From Rhodanobacter sp. ANJX3 (GTDB lineage Bacteria > Pseudomonadota > Gammaproteobacteria > Xanthomonadales > Rhodanobacteraceae), in assembly GCF_014200755.1 (NCBI RefSeq), contig NZ_JACHCM010000005.1, positions 62,001 through 126,000 of the forward strand: a DNA stretch of 64,000 nt, in the 5' to 3' direction. The position numbers and the translations under genes were made by a program. The stretch's first letter is position 1. Each line of letters opens with the position of its first letter. The notes under the pieces were generated by a model that was not told the DNA's origin, ran no database searches, and was given only the letters and a program-made list of their open reading frames with translations. This document shows, in pieces, positions 26,173 through 34,611 of the stretch.

Positions 26173-26240
26173 GGCATCGGCTCGCGTGAAAAAATCGGAT
26201 TCAAGCTAGCAAACCAAGCATGAAAAATTTGCTGAATGCC

Positions 26241-27482
26241 TCAGTGGGTCGATCCCTCTTCCATCGACTCACGCACATGCCGCAGCGAGCGTACCTCCCA
26301 AATCGCCACCACCAGCAGTACGACGGTGGTTGCCACACCGAGCGCGGCAATCGGCCACCAAGCGAGCGTCAGCGCGAGCGCGGCCAGCAAGGCCAGACCG
26401 ACGAGATGCGACAGCGGCAAGTTGGTGTGGTTGACCGTTTTCTTGAATAGCGCATTGCCGAGCAGATACAACGCCGGCCCGCCGACCAATACGGCGGACG
26501 TGATTACATCGGTGCGCTGCTGCGGATAACGCAGTGTCAGTTCATCCGCCACCGCGCACACGATGATGCCTGCCACGATCAGTAGATGCAGGTAGGTATA
26601 GGCCACGCGCGCGGTTCGACCGGGATCGTCCGACTGCCTGATCGCGCGACTGCCCCGCTCGGCGCCGAGATCGAAGTAGATCCACCACATGGCCACGCTG
26701 CCGATAAACGCGCTGATGAAGGCGAGCAGTGCAGTGGGTTGGCGCAGCGTTTCGGCAAAACTCGAGCCGGTTACCAGGACCGACTCGCCCAGTGCAATGA
26801 TCACGAACTGGCTACAGCGCTCGGCCAGATGGCCGCCATCGACGTTCCAGTCGGCGGTGCTCGACCGCCCGAGGCCCGGAACGCGAAACGTCATGGCCGG
26901 ACCGAGATACTCCAGCAGTAGCGCAGCCACCCAGCACGCCGCACGCGTTTGGCCGTCCAACCAGCCACCGATCAGCCAGAGAACGCCCGATGTCGCCAAC
27001 CACACGGCGATGCGCTGAAAATTCCGTGTATTCGCCGGCGCCGCATCGCCAATAGCCCAAAGCATGAACAGCGTACGACCCACCTGCATAAAGACATAGG
27101 CGCCGGCGAACAGCATGCCACGCTCGCCGAATGCATCTGGAATAGCGATCGACAGCAGCAGACCCGCCAGCATCAGAGTCAGCAAGGCCACTCGAACCAT
27201 CGACCGCTCCGGGTCGAGCCAGTTGGTTACCCAGCCGGTAAAAATCCAGACCCACCACACAGCCAGAAACAGCAGCAGCACCTGAAGCGCGCCGACCAAA
27301 TTCAGCTGGTGCAGCAGGGTATGCGAGAGCTGGGTCACCGCGTAGACAAAGACCAGATCGAAAAACAGCTCGATATTGGTGACCTTGCTTTCCAGGTGCT
27401 CACCGCGCTGGCGCAGCAAGCTGACCTGCGGCGGCAGGCCGGCGCGCGCGAACCGGGAGTGGCCTGATGATGGGTACGGCAC
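26241..27482 (-). CDS. LtrA-family low-temperature-requirement-like membrane protein
   Basis: 413 residues with about 11-12 membrane segments. The LtrA signature VTNIELFFDLVFVYAVTQLSH lies near the N-terminus. GHLAERCSQFVIIALGES and MWWIYFD are further conserved blocks. The family is named from a Listeria cold-growth mutant, and its molecular function is unclear. The start is GTG 27482; there is no in-frame ATG that keeps the N-terminal motif. It precedes mscS on the same strand by 68 nt, so the two may share a transcript. Confidence 0.85.
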   Translation of the reverse strand: MPYPSSGHSRFARAGLPPQVSLLRQRGEHLESKVTNIELFFDLVFVYAVTQLSHTLLHQLNLVGALQVLLLFLAVWWVWIFTGWVTNWLDPERSMVRVALLTLMLAGLLLSIAIPDAFGERGMLFAGAYVFMQVGRTLFMLWAIGDAAPANTRNFQRIAVWLATSGVLWLIGGWLDGQTRAACWVAALLLEYLGPAMTFRVPGLGRSSTADWNVDGGHLAERCSQFVIIALGESVLVTGSSFAETLRQPTALLAFISAFIGSVAMWWIYFDLGAERGSRAIRQSDDPGRTARVAYTYLHLLIVAGIIVCAVADELTLRYPQQRTDVITSAVLVGGPALYLLGNALFKKTVNHTNLPLSHLVGLALLAALALTLAWWPIAALGVATTVVLLVVAIWEVRSLRHVRESMEEGSTH

Positions 27483-27581
27483 GTGTAAGACCCCCCGACT
27501 GTTCGCCGACTTGCTCGCGTTTATCGCACGATGCCGCAGAATTCACCACCGGGTTCTTGGGACGCAGATACGGCGCCCTAC

Positions 27582-27926
27582 TCAGAGGCGACGATCTTCG
27601 ATATCGCTGACCTTGCCGTCCACGATCGTCACCGTGGTGACGTGATCGTCGCGCCGGTATTGCCACTTTTCGCCAATGCCTTCGTCGGATAGAACGCGCA
27701 CTCTGCCGCGCCTGCTCCGCCCGCCGTTGATGGAGTGACTGCTCCGCGAACTGCGGCTGCGTGATTTATGCGAAGGCTTGCCCAACAGCTCGGTCACGCG
27801 AACCTCGCTGTCGCCAGCGGTCAATACCTGGTTGCCGACGCGCAAGGTGCTGACGGCCTGAACGGTGGTACTCAGGGCAAGCGCTGCGCCACATGCGGAA
27901 AACACAACGATACGCGGAATACGCAT
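27582..27926 (-). CDS. DUF2845-family secreted protein with an RS-rich insert
   Basis: 114 residues. The signal peptide (1-24) ends TVQA-V. The mature part starts TLRVGNQVLTAGDSEVRVTELLGKP and ends EKWQYRRDDHVTTVTIVDGKVSDIE, the two halves of the small DUF2845 domain, which looks like a SmpA/OmlA-type fold. A Ser/Arg-rich stretch (about 52-76, HKSRSRSSRSSHS then GGRSRRGRVR) is inserted between the halves and is absent from the neighbouring paralogue. A good AAGGAGA ribosome site precedes the ATG. The function is unknown; it is probably periplasmic. Confidence 0.72.
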   Translation of the reverse strand: MRIPRIVVFSACGAALALSTTVQAVSTLRVGNQVLTAGDSEVRVTELLGKPSHKSRSRSSRSSHSINGGRSRRGRVRVLSDEGIGEKWQYRRDDHVTTVTIVDGKVSDIEDRRL

Positions 27927-28031
27927 GACATCTCCTTGTCTGCTTGAAGTCCTGAGTTTATTGCGAGCCTAGCGAGATCGTGGCGCTTCGATGTCAGGCT
28001 TGTGCCGCCAGCCTAGTAGGTCTAAGTATTC

Positions 28032-28306
28032 TTAATACGTCTGACTTTCCTCAATATTGGCGACTCGGCCACCGACAATCGTGATCGTCACCACGCGCCC
28101 GCTATCGCGCTTGTACTGCCAGCGTTCGCCGACTACGCGCCGTACTGATTCTGCAAGGGTTCCTTGTAGACCGGCGTACCCAGCAGGTCGATCACATGCG
28201 CAACCGGGTCGCCGGCAGTCAACACCTGCTGACCGATGCGCAAGGTGTCATTCGCATGGATGCCGAGGCTGATTGCCAATAGCGGTATCCACAGTAATCG
28301 ACGCAT
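28032..28306 (-). pseudogene. Frameshifted DUF2845 paralogue
   Basis: The first frame starts at ATG 28306 (MRRLLWIPLLAISLGIHAND, AGGAG at 28316-28320). It reads a signal peptide and TLRIGQQVLTAGDPVAHVIDLL, then hits a TAG at 28133 after NQYGA. A second frame, offset by one, carries the missing half: RRVVGERWQYKRDSGRVV, TITIVGGRVANIE, and a stop at 28032. Together they align along the whole length of the intact paralogue 106 nt away (minus its RS-rich insert). So the gene is broken by a small indel near 28130-28155, or the base calls are wrong there. The truncated 57-residue product would lack half the domain. Confidence 0.8.
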
Positions 28307-28319
28307 GGTGCTCACTCCT

Positions 28320-28655
28320 GTATGTCATCGGCCGATCGACGGTCCTGCCTCGCTTCCCTAGTTGCGTGGCGAATGAGTCCGCGCTCACGTCGCAGCATAT
28401 CCGAAAATGACTGCCTGTCCGAAGCCAGCACGGCTCATCAGAAACCTCTGTTCGACAACTCGTTTTCACGGCGATCATATCTGCATCGACCCTAACTACC
28501 CCCGCCCCTGGGAGGAATGCGCCGGCCAGTTGAAGCGATGCCGCCCTACCTGATGATCGAATCGCCACGAACACCTTTATAGGCATACGCCGGTCAACGT
28601 CTCCAGCGCGCCAAGCCGTCCACTGCGCGTTTCATCCGCCCACCGCTGCAAAGAG
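28320..28655. other. Intergenic stretch without visible genes
   Basis: The roughly 335 bases between the DUF2845 pseudogene start and the next stop hold no convincing gene. Open frames here are short, with no ribosome site and a composition typical of random GC-rich frames. The bases just upstream of 28320 should contain the pseudogene promoter, but I could not assign -35/-10 boxes. Confidence 0.5.
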
Positions 28656-29102
28656 TTACGACGCCGTGCCGGCCAGGTTGTCCATATCCAGATGGATGCT
28701 GTTAAGTCGAGGCAGCTGTCTGCGCAGAGCGAGCGCCGACTCGGGTGGCAGTTCGGCAACCACCCTTTCAAAGGCATGCAGCAGACTGCTTTCGCCGTCC
28801 GACAGTTCGCGAATCCAGGCTACATCGCGATGCGAAGCCATACGGGTCAACGAGCCTGCAATATGACGTCGCATGGCCCCGCGCATCGTGCCGGATCGGC
28901 TGGGCTTGCCGCCGCTGGCGTGCAGCTGCGTCTGCAAGTCGCCGATCATGGCGGCCAGCGTCTGGGCGTTTTCGTCGAGGACCACCTTTAAGCCGGGTTC
29001 GCAAGACGATGCTGCGTGCCGATACAGCTGCAGCAGATCGATGCTGCGCTGGATCAAGGTGTTGTAGGTGCTCTGCGGCAACGTCGGGGATATCGAGGAC
29101 AT
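28656..29102 (-). CDS. DUF2383/PA2169-like four-helix protein
   Basis: 148 residues, predicted all-helical and soluble, with TYNTLIQRSIDLLQLYRHAA at the N-terminus and HRDVAWIRELSDGESSLLHAFERVVAEL in the second half (two helices). This layout fits the ferritin-like DUF2383 (PA2169) group, proteins of unknown role. Clear di-iron ligand pairs are not obvious, so metal binding is uncertain. ATG 29102 is preferred over GTG 29108 because AGGAGG (29109-29114) is then optimally spaced. It stands alone upstream of the DUF2845 pair. Confidence 0.55.
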   Translation of the reverse strand: MSSISPTLPQSTYNTLIQRSIDLLQLYRHAASSCEPGLKVVLDENAQTLAAMIGDLQTQLHASGGKPSRSGTMRGAMRRHIAGSLTRMASHRDVAWIRELSDGESSLLHAFERVVAELPPESALALRRQLPRLNSIHLDMDNLAGTAS

Positions 29103-29243
29103 GGCCACCTCCTGAGGATGGGCTGTTATTCCTGCCCATATCCTCTGCCCGGGCGACTTAGCAACACATAAATCGGCTGTAATCGGCAGAACTCCGGTCA
29201 GGCTGCAGTCGGCTGCGTGCCGCAGGTGCTGCCTGAAAGCCGA

Positions 29244-29996
29244 TTACTGCTTGGTCTGGATAAGGTCCAAAGGCTGACCGGTGCTGGTGCGCACGCCCTC
29301 CTGCAATTCGCTCAGCGCCTCAATCGACGGGCACAGCGACTGGATCTGCGGGCGCAGCGCCTGCATGCGCCGCAGCAGACGCGGCTGGATCTGCGTAGCA
29401 AGGCCGGCGGCCTGATCGCGCAGGGCCGACGCCGCCTGCAGATCGCCGTTCAACGCCGCATCGATAGCCTGCTGTCCCATGTCGCTGGCAATCAGCGGCA
29501 TCAGGTCGCCGGCAATCTGGTTGGCGTATTGGTTGATGGCATCGCCGTTCCAGTCGTGCGTACTGCGGCTGGCGGCGATGCGCTGCTTGAGTTCTCTGGC
29601 GTGGTCGCTCAGTCGCTGATCCAACTCGGCTCGCGTGGCCGCACTCAGATGCATGCTACTGGCCTCGGCGCGTACCGCCTGCACCGCCATGTCCACGCCG
29701 TTTTGCGCGACAGCACGCACACGCGGTGCCAGCGCTCGCAGGTCCCGCTCGAACAAAGTCATGCGATCCTGATTTTCCGCATTGAGCCGCACCGTGACGC
29801 CATCGGTGCGCAGTAAGCCGCGTTGAATCTCGACCCGCGATGGCGCGGGCGTAGCGCGGTCGAAAACGACGCTGTCGGCATTTAGCGTGACGTCGTAGCT
29901 GCTGGTCGCATGGCAGGTGGTAGCGAGATCCTGCGCGCTGAGTGGTGCAGCGCTCAGCAGGAGCATGGACGCGGCAGCGAAACGTGGAAAATGCAT
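29244..29996 (-). CDS. YggN-like (DUF2884) periplasmic protein
   Basis: 250 residues. The signal peptide MHFPRFAAASMLLLSAAPLS ends near SAQ-D. The mature protein begins with a Cys (TTCHATSSYDV), has the DNADSVVF-like segment LNADSVVFDRATP and a long helical middle rich in Arg/Ala/Gln, and ends with CPSIEALSELQEGVR. This matches the DUF2884/YggN family, whose function is unknown. The two cysteines could form a disulfide. It is a single gene, separated from its neighbours by more than 100 nt on each side. Confidence 0.78.
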   Translation of the reverse strand: MHFPRFAAASMLLLSAAPLSAQDLATTCHATSSYDVTLNADSVVFDRATPAPSRVEIQRGLLRTDGVTVRLNAENQDRMTLFERDLRALAPRVRAVAQNGVDMAVQAVRAEASSMHLSAATRAELDQRLSDHARELKQRIAASRSTHDWNGDAINQYANQIAGDLMPLIASDMGQQAIDAALNGDLQAASALRDQAAGLATQIQPRLLRRMQALRPQIQSLCPSIEALSELQEGVRTSTGQPLDLIQTKQ

Positions 29997-30130
29997 GGGT
30001 GTTATTCATTGAGAAAGTGCGTCAGCGATACCCCGCGAGCGGCGAACCCCTGCTGAATGCGGCACGGGCCACATGCCTTCTCATCTGACCGGCATGTCGG
30101 CCCGCGCGGCGGCGCGACGGGTCGCCGACA

Positions 30131-30991
30131 TCACGCGCCGGCCAGTGGCGTCTTCAGCTCCAGTCCCTGATCCAACTGATAGATGCCGCCGGCGGGGGAG
30201 GCATCGGGGCTGGCCGACATCAGCCGATTTTTATCGGACCACGGGATGATCTCGCGCGGACCGGGTATGTAGCTTTGCCATTTGCCGTAGGTATCTTGCG
30301 GTGGTGGAGTGCCGTTGACCGAGAGATTGAAATTGACCGGCACACGCGCCACCCAGTATGGGTCAGCCGCGTGCTTGCCGACGGACGGCGGATTGAACGT
30401 CCATTGGCGCAATGCCCTCAGCGTCGCCTGGGAAAGATCGTGGCGAAACAGATTCATGTCGCGTTCGCTGGCATACACGCCGAGATTGACCTGTTCGGTC
30501 GCGGCATCGATCACGTTGCCGTCCCGGCCGATCTTCAACAGCACATACACCGTACCCGTCACTCGCGACTGGATCTCGCGATCGGGATATCTCGGATTTT
30601 CGGCGGTTTTCTTGCTGACGGTTTCGCCGGGTGTCTCACCGCTCTGGCCGAAATGCGCACCTTCGATGTCGATGGAAGCGTGCTGATCGTCGACGCGTTT
30701 TGCCACCACGCGCAAACTCATTTCCGCGCGCGCTTCCACCGGAGCGCCATCGACGACGACCGGACTGAACTCCCAAGTCGGGATATTTTTCTGCAGCAGG
30801 TCGACCACCGGCGCCGGCAGCTTGTCCTGCTGATCGATGGCGAAGCTTTTGATCTTTCCCTCGGGAGTGACGTCGATCTGGCCTGTCACCAGCATGCTCG
30901 CCTGAGCCTGCTTGAGTACTTCACTTGGGCCGGCGGCCAGCGCCGCGCACGACAACAACAGTAACAACAGACCCGACAGCGACTTTTTCAT
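30131..30991 (-). CDS. Periplasmic protein with a TonB C-terminal-type domain
   Basis: 286 residues. The signal peptide MKKSLSGLLLLLLSCAALA is followed by a TonB-C-like pattern in two places: TGQIDVTPEGKIKSFAI (about 36-52) and TGTVYVLLKIGRDGNVIDA ... LRALRQWTFNPPSVG (about 143-205). Here the N-terminus looks like a cleavable signal rather than an anchor, and there is no proline-rich spanning region, so it is not a classical TonB. An exchange partner for a TonB-dependent receptor or an envelope scaffold are both possible. A strong AGGAG precedes the ATG. The gene ends with GAGLELKTPLAGA-like hydrophilic sequence. Confidence 0.65.
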   Translation of the reverse strand: MKKSLSGLLLLLLSCAALAAGPSEVLKQAQASMLVTGQIDVTPEGKIKSFAIDQQDKLPAPVVDLLQKNIPTWEFSPVVVDGAPVEARAEMSLRVVAKRVDDQHASIDIEGAHFGQSGETPGETVSKKTAENPRYPDREIQSRVTGTVYVLLKIGRDGNVIDAATEQVNLGVYASERDMNLFRHDLSQATLRALRQWTFNPPSVGKHAADPYWVARVPVNFNLSVNGTPPPQDTYGKWQSYIPGPREIIPWSDKNRLMSASPDASPAGGIYQLDQGLELKTPLAGA

Positions 30992-31024
30992 AACGCCTCT
31001 CCTTGGTGATAGCCGACTTTAGCC

Positions 31025-31083
31025 TAAGAGCCTGTTGACGAGCTCCCAGCGCGAGGCAAGGGGAGATCGTGAACGGGCTCTAA
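31025..31083. mobile_element. 59-bp MITE-like inverted-repeat element
   Basis: The 23-nt left arm (31025-31047, TAAGAGCCTGTTGACGAGCT then CCC) and right arm (31061-31083) are inverted repeats matching at 19 of 23 positions, with a 13-nt spacer. There is no room for a transposase. Size and symmetry suggest a MITE, a REP unit or fused ends of a lost insertion sequence. I saw no target-site duplication. The right arm overlaps the stop codon of the minus-strand membrane gene at 31080. Confidence 0.5.
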
Positions 31084-31637
31084 CGCCGCGTCCGAAACTG
31101 CGCGCGCACGGCGGGGTTACCAAGCTTCCAGGCCAGCCAGAGCGACGCGAGGCAGCCGATCGCCTTGAATGCCAGCGCCAGCTGATAGCCTCGCTGCAAT
31201 CGCACCAGCATCTGCCCAGCAGCCGTGCCCTGCTGCTGGGCCTGCGCCAGGATGGCGGCGCTATTCGCAGCAAGGGCCTGCAGATCGCGCAGCTGCAGAT
31301 ATCCGGTGATCAGCAGCCAGATGGTCAGAAGCACTGCCGCCACGCGCATGCACGGCCTGGCCCAGGCCTGGCGCATGATGCAGCCGGCGCAGATCACGAT
31401 AAGCGCGAACACAACCAGCAGATACGCCGCGTCCCACCCGAGCATGCCATGAAGCGCATCGAGCTCGGCGGGCTGCAGAGAGAGGTTATCGCGCAGCTGT
31501 TCCCACACATTCTGCATATGCCTGACGTACTGCAGAGAGCCGAACGCCGATACCAGCAGCAGCATCCACACCACCACGCGCCACAGCATCGGTCGACGCG
31601 CGCGTGCCGGCCGATCGGAAGGAGCGACGACAGCCAT
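31080..31637 (-). CDS. Membrane protein, unknown
   Basis: 185 residues with about four membrane segments (about 18-38, 66-88, 97-118, 153-172). The basic N-terminus DRPARARRP suggests inside orientation. A soluble loop (about 36-64) contains LRDNLSLQPAELDALHGML. I recognise no family. The ATG overlaps the TAA of the peroxiredoxin gene by one base (TAATG), so the two are probably co-translated. The stop lies inside the MITE-like element, so the C-terminus (NPAVRAQFRTRR) may have been altered by that insertion. Confidence 0.6.
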   Translation of the reverse strand: MAVVAPSDRPARARRPMLWRVVVWMLLLVSAFGSLQYVRHMQNVWEQLRDNLSLQPAELDALHGMLGWDAAYLLVVFALIVICAGCIMRQAWARPCMRVAAVLLTIWLLITGYLQLRDLQALAANSAAILAQAQQQGTAAGQMLVRLQRGYQLALAFKAIGCLASLWLAWKLGNPAVRAQFRTRR

Positions 31638-32191
31638 TACGGCGCGGCTTTGAGTGCGGCTAGATCGGTCAGCACCTGACCGGCGTTTTTCTCGGGATCG
31701 ACGTCGACGTAGATCTTGGCGATCCGGCCCTGCGGGTCGATCAGGAACGTGGTGCGTTTGGCGTAATGCACGCCGTTGTCCGAGGTCAACACGCCATAAG
31801 CCGTTGCCACCGAATGATCGGAATCGGCCAGCAGGGGGAACGGTACGTGGTATTTCGCGGCGAATTCGGCGTGCGACTTCACATCGTCCAGGCTCACGCC
31901 GACCACGCTGGCACCGGCCTTACGAAGCTTGAGGACATCGTCGCGGAAAGTGCAGACTTCCGTTGTGCAGCCGCCGGTGAAATCCTTGGGGTAGAAATAC
32001 ATCACCAAGTAATGACCGTGGAAACCGCTCTGCGTGACCCACTTGCCGCTCTGATCCTCGAGACGGAAAGCGGGAGCTTTCTGCCCGACCTGCAGTCCGG
32101 CGACGCTATCGGCCGCAAGGGCCGGCGTGACGATACCAGCGATCGGCGCCAGACAAAGAATCCACGCCAACAAACGGGACAGACGACGCAT
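31637..32191 (-). CDS. Exported PrxQ/BCP-type peroxiredoxin
   Basis: 184 residues. Residues 1-27 form a signal peptide ending PALA-A, so the enzyme is periplasmic, unlike most cytosolic BCP proteins. The thioredoxin-like core has peroxidatic Cys75 and resolving Cys80 in FTGGCTTEVCTF (the Cx4C pattern of PrxQ). VVGVSLDDVKSHAEFAAKY and YAKRTTFLIDPQGRI complete the family match. It reduces hydrogen peroxide and organic peroxides with thiols. ATG 32191 is preferred; the longer frame starts with a TTG and lacks a signal. It is upstream of and coupled to the unknown membrane protein. Confidence 0.9.
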   Translation of the reverse strand: MRRLSRLLAWILCLAPIAGIVTPALAADSVAGLQVGQKAPAFRLEDQSGKWVTQSGFHGHYLVMYFYPKDFTGGCTTEVCTFRDDVLKLRKAGASVVGVSLDDVKSHAEFAAKYHVPFPLLADSDHSVATAYGVLTSDNGVHYAKRTTFLIDPQGRIAKIYVDVDPEKNAGQVLTDLAALKAAP

Positions 32192-32248
32192 AACCGAATC
32201 TCCAAACAGGAAGGTGTGCAAAAGCCAGCGGGAGAGTGTACGCGCTCA

Positions 32249-32278
32249 AAAGCGAAGGGCGCCATGCGGCGCCCTTCG
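32249..32278 (-). terminator. Terminator after the 153-aa exported protein gene
   Basis: A perfect 9-bp stem GAAGGGCGC (32255-32263) / GCGCCCTTC (32270-32278) with a 6-nt loop, followed on the minus strand by GCTTTTG. It lies 33 nt past the stop at 32311, so it is a reasonable intrinsic terminator despite a short T-run. Confidence 0.65.
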
Positions 32279-32310
32279 TCGGATCATCCAATCCAGCTAT
32301 ATGCCAGTGA

Positions 32311-32772
32311 TCAGCGCGGCGAAATGGTGAACTTGCCGGCCGAAATGCCCAGGTTCACGCCTTCACCCGTACCGGCCAGCGCCAGCGAGGTGGTGCCCTT
32401 GGTCAGGACCTGAGCATTGGCGCTCTTGACGAGACCGGCATCCGCACCAGCCTGTGCGTAATCTCCGAACACGTCCTTGATCCCGTTGACCGTGCTGATT
32501 TCGCCGGTGCCGTTGGTGATCTTGTACTTGCCGGCGGTCAGACCACCGCCGACGACGGCAATTTTCACGCTCGAGCGCTGACCGTTGTCGCAACGGATCG
32601 TACCGTTACCTTCAGCGTGCTTGTAGATCAGCGACCAGCCCGAGAGGTTGAAGCGCAGATGGCACTTCACCGTGGCCGTATCGGCACGGGCGCTGGAGGT
32701 TGGCAGAATGGTCATGCCGCCGGCAGCAAGGGCCAGTACGAGGGCGGCCGTTCCAAAAGTACGCTTGATCAT
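32311..32772 (-). CDS. Small exported protein, unknown (Gly-rich, two Cys)
   Basis: 153 residues from ATG 32772, chosen because AAGGAG then sits 6 nt away; the ATG at 32778 would directly abut it. The signal peptide (about 1-28) ends SSARA-D. The mature domain has KCHLRFNLSGWSLIYKHAEG then GTIRCDNGQ, a likely disulfide pair, and several Gly-rich turns (VVGGGLTAGKYKITNGTG, LALAGTGEGVNLG). It resembles uncharacterised exported beta-barrel-like proteins of Xanthomonadales. I cannot name a family. Confidence 0.68.
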   Translation of the reverse strand: MIKRTFGTAALVLALAAGGMTILPTSSARADTATVKCHLRFNLSGWSLIYKHAEGNGTIRCDNGQRSSVKIAVVGGGLTAGKYKITNGTGEISTVNGIKDVFGDYAQAGADAGLVKSANAQVLTKGTTSLALAGTGEGVNLGISAGKFTISPR

Positions 32773-33104
32773 CGTCATCTCCTTAATTTGATTGCATGAG
32801 GGTTTGGTGGAATATCGTGCCGATGCGATTTTGGAGCCTTCACAAAAGTGAAGCCGCGTCAGGGGAGTCAAGATTGTTCAGATGCGCGTGATGGCGATGT
32901 GCACGAACCTGCGATCATTCAGGTTCCTGACCGAGCGCGGCGATCCGGCGCTCCCGAGACGCCGAGTGGCGCGACGGCATGGCATTTCCAACCGGCTTGT
33001 TTCGCGGCAAAGTAATCCTGAGCGCCGACTTTCTGGCATCGTCGCGAGTAACAGGTGCGCCCATTTTTTCGCCAGTCTTCGCCCATCGTGACACAAGGAA
33101 ACTT

Positions 33105-33521
33105 ATGGTCAGGTATTCGCTGGTTGGCTACGACGGTTCCCAGGCATCGCGGCGCGCGCTGGATTTTGCGGTTGAGTTGGCGCGCGTGAGCGGCGGGCGC
33201 GTGCGCGTGGTGTCGGTGCTGCAGGTAGCCGAGGGCGGGGTGGATGCATGCACGCTGATGATGGCCGACTCCGGCGCCCGGCGTGTACAGGAGCTGCATG
33301 ACGAACTGGCGCAAATCGTGCCGGATGCCGCGACCTTGCTCGACATCGAGCTGATTCATGGAAGCCCCGGCGACGTGCTGCTCGGCCAGATCGATCAGCA
33401 CGGAGTCGACCACATCGTGATCGGCCATACCGAGCGAGGCGCGCTGGCGCGTTGGCTGATGGGTTCGGTGTCGGGCAACGTCTTGGCCCGCGCGCATGTG
33501 CCGGTCACCGTGGTTCGCTAA
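33105..33521 (+). CDS. Universal stress protein (UspA family)
   Basis: 138 residues. It starts MVRYSLVGYDGSQASRRALD, with AAGGA at 33095-33099. The ATP-binding signature is at the C-terminal half: VIGHTERGALARWLMGSVSG then NVLARAHVPVTVVR, a version of G2xG9G(S/T). A single Usp domain of standard size. The family helps survival under nutrient, oxidative or respiratory stress, often as ATP-binding dimers. It stands alone ahead of the ferritin-like gene. A longer frame from 32979 lacks a ribosome site and adds a non-conserved leader. Confidence 0.9.
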   Translation: MVRYSLVGYDGSQASRRALDFAVELARVSGGRVRVVSVLQVAEGGVDACTLMMADSGARRVQELHDELAQIVPDAATLLDIELIHGSPGDVLLGQIDQHGVDHIVIGHTERGALARWLMGSVSGNVLARAHVPVTVVR

Positions 33522-33756
33522 AGGTCGCACGCTGGAACATCACGGCACCGCACGTAGCGGAGCGCGCTCACCCTGTCGACGATAACGCGGTTGCCTGCAC
33601 CTGCCGGCAGAACTCAGCGCGCAAGACAGGTGGGCGAGCGTTAATCCAATGCGCGGATCAGGCCGTATGCTGTCGCATCGACTTTCGAACGCGCGGCCTG
33701 CGAGCCTCAGACCTTGCCGCGGCAGCGTTTACGCATCACTGACGGGAAACGGCACG

Positions 33757-34575
33757 TTGAGCTATCACCCACTGCCCTGGACTCTGGAGAGTCTCGATTT
33801 GGACAACATCCAGGTCGCACGCATACGCCACAACGAGGATCTGTTTTTTCTGCTGTGCAGTTCTTCGTTCGTGGAAAGCGGTTCGGATCTGTACACGCAA
33901 AACCTGGTCGACCACTTTGCCGGCGATGAAGAATTGCAGCGCTGGCTCAGCGAGCACTGGGAACACGAAGAGCTGCAGCACGGCCGCGCGCTGACGGCCT
34001 ATGTGCGCAAGGTCTGGCCGGAATTCGACTGGGACAAAGGCTTCGCCGCGTTCTGGAACGACTACGCCGCCGTGTGCACGTCGGAGCAGCTGGAATCCAA
34101 CCGCGGGCTGGAACTGGCGGCGCGCTGCGTGGTGGAAACCGGCACCGCCAGCCTGTATCGCGCGCTGCACGACATCACCGACGAGCCGGTACTGAAGCAG
34201 CTGACCAACCACATCAAGAGCGATGAAGTGCGCCACTACAAGCACTTCTACCAGCACTACCGCGCCTACCGCGAACGCGAGGGCTTCGGGCGCTACAAGG
34301 TATTTCGCGCAATCCTTCGCCGGGTCAACGAGATCAAGAGCGAAGACAGCGACATCGCCCTGCGCCACGTCTTCAACCAGTGCTATCCGCAGCACCTGGG
34401 CGACGAAAAGGAGTTTCGTCGCATCAGCGATCGCGCGCAGGGGCTGCTGCGCCGGCACCTGCCGGCCGAGATGACGGTAAAGATGCTGCTCAAGCCGCTC
34501 GACCTGCCGGCCCGACTGCTATCGGCGCTGGAAAAACCGTTGGCGCGCATCACCGAGAAGCTCTTTCTGCACTGA
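33757..34575 (+). CDS. Ferritin-like di-iron superfamily protein
   Basis: 272 residues from the TTG at 33757 (SYHPLPWTLESLDLDNIQV), with GACGGGA ten bases upstream. ATG 33649 is the other option but adds a non-conserved Arg-rich leader. The helical core carries carboxylate/His ligand motifs of the rubrerythrin/acyl-ACP desaturase type: LSEHWEHEELQHGRAL, CVVETGTASLYRAL and KSDEVRHYKHFYQHY. Each pair contains Glu and His spaced as in a four-helix di-iron site. It probably binds a di-iron centre and acts as an oxidase or desaturase-like enzyme. The substrate is unknown. It is monocistronic here. Confidence 0.72.
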   Translation: MSYHPLPWTLESLDLDNIQVARIRHNEDLFFLLCSSSFVESGSDLYTQNLVDHFAGDEELQRWLSEHWEHEELQHGRALTAYVRKVWPEFDWDKGFAAFWNDYAAVCTSEQLESNRGLELAARCVVETGTASLYRALHDITDEPVLKQLTNHIKSDEVRHYKHFYQHYRAYREREGFGRYKVFRAILRRVNEIKSEDSDIALRHVFNQCYPQHLGDEKEFRRISDRAQGLLRRHLPAEMTVKMLLKPLDLPARLLSALEKPLARITEKLFLH

Positions 34576-34611
34576 GCGCCCCGGTCGGCGAGCGATAGGC
34601 GCCTGACGATA

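Noticed and set aside
26241-27482. LtrA protein as a mechanosensory partner of MscS
   Set aside because: Adjacency alone does not support it; no shared motif or overlap is present.
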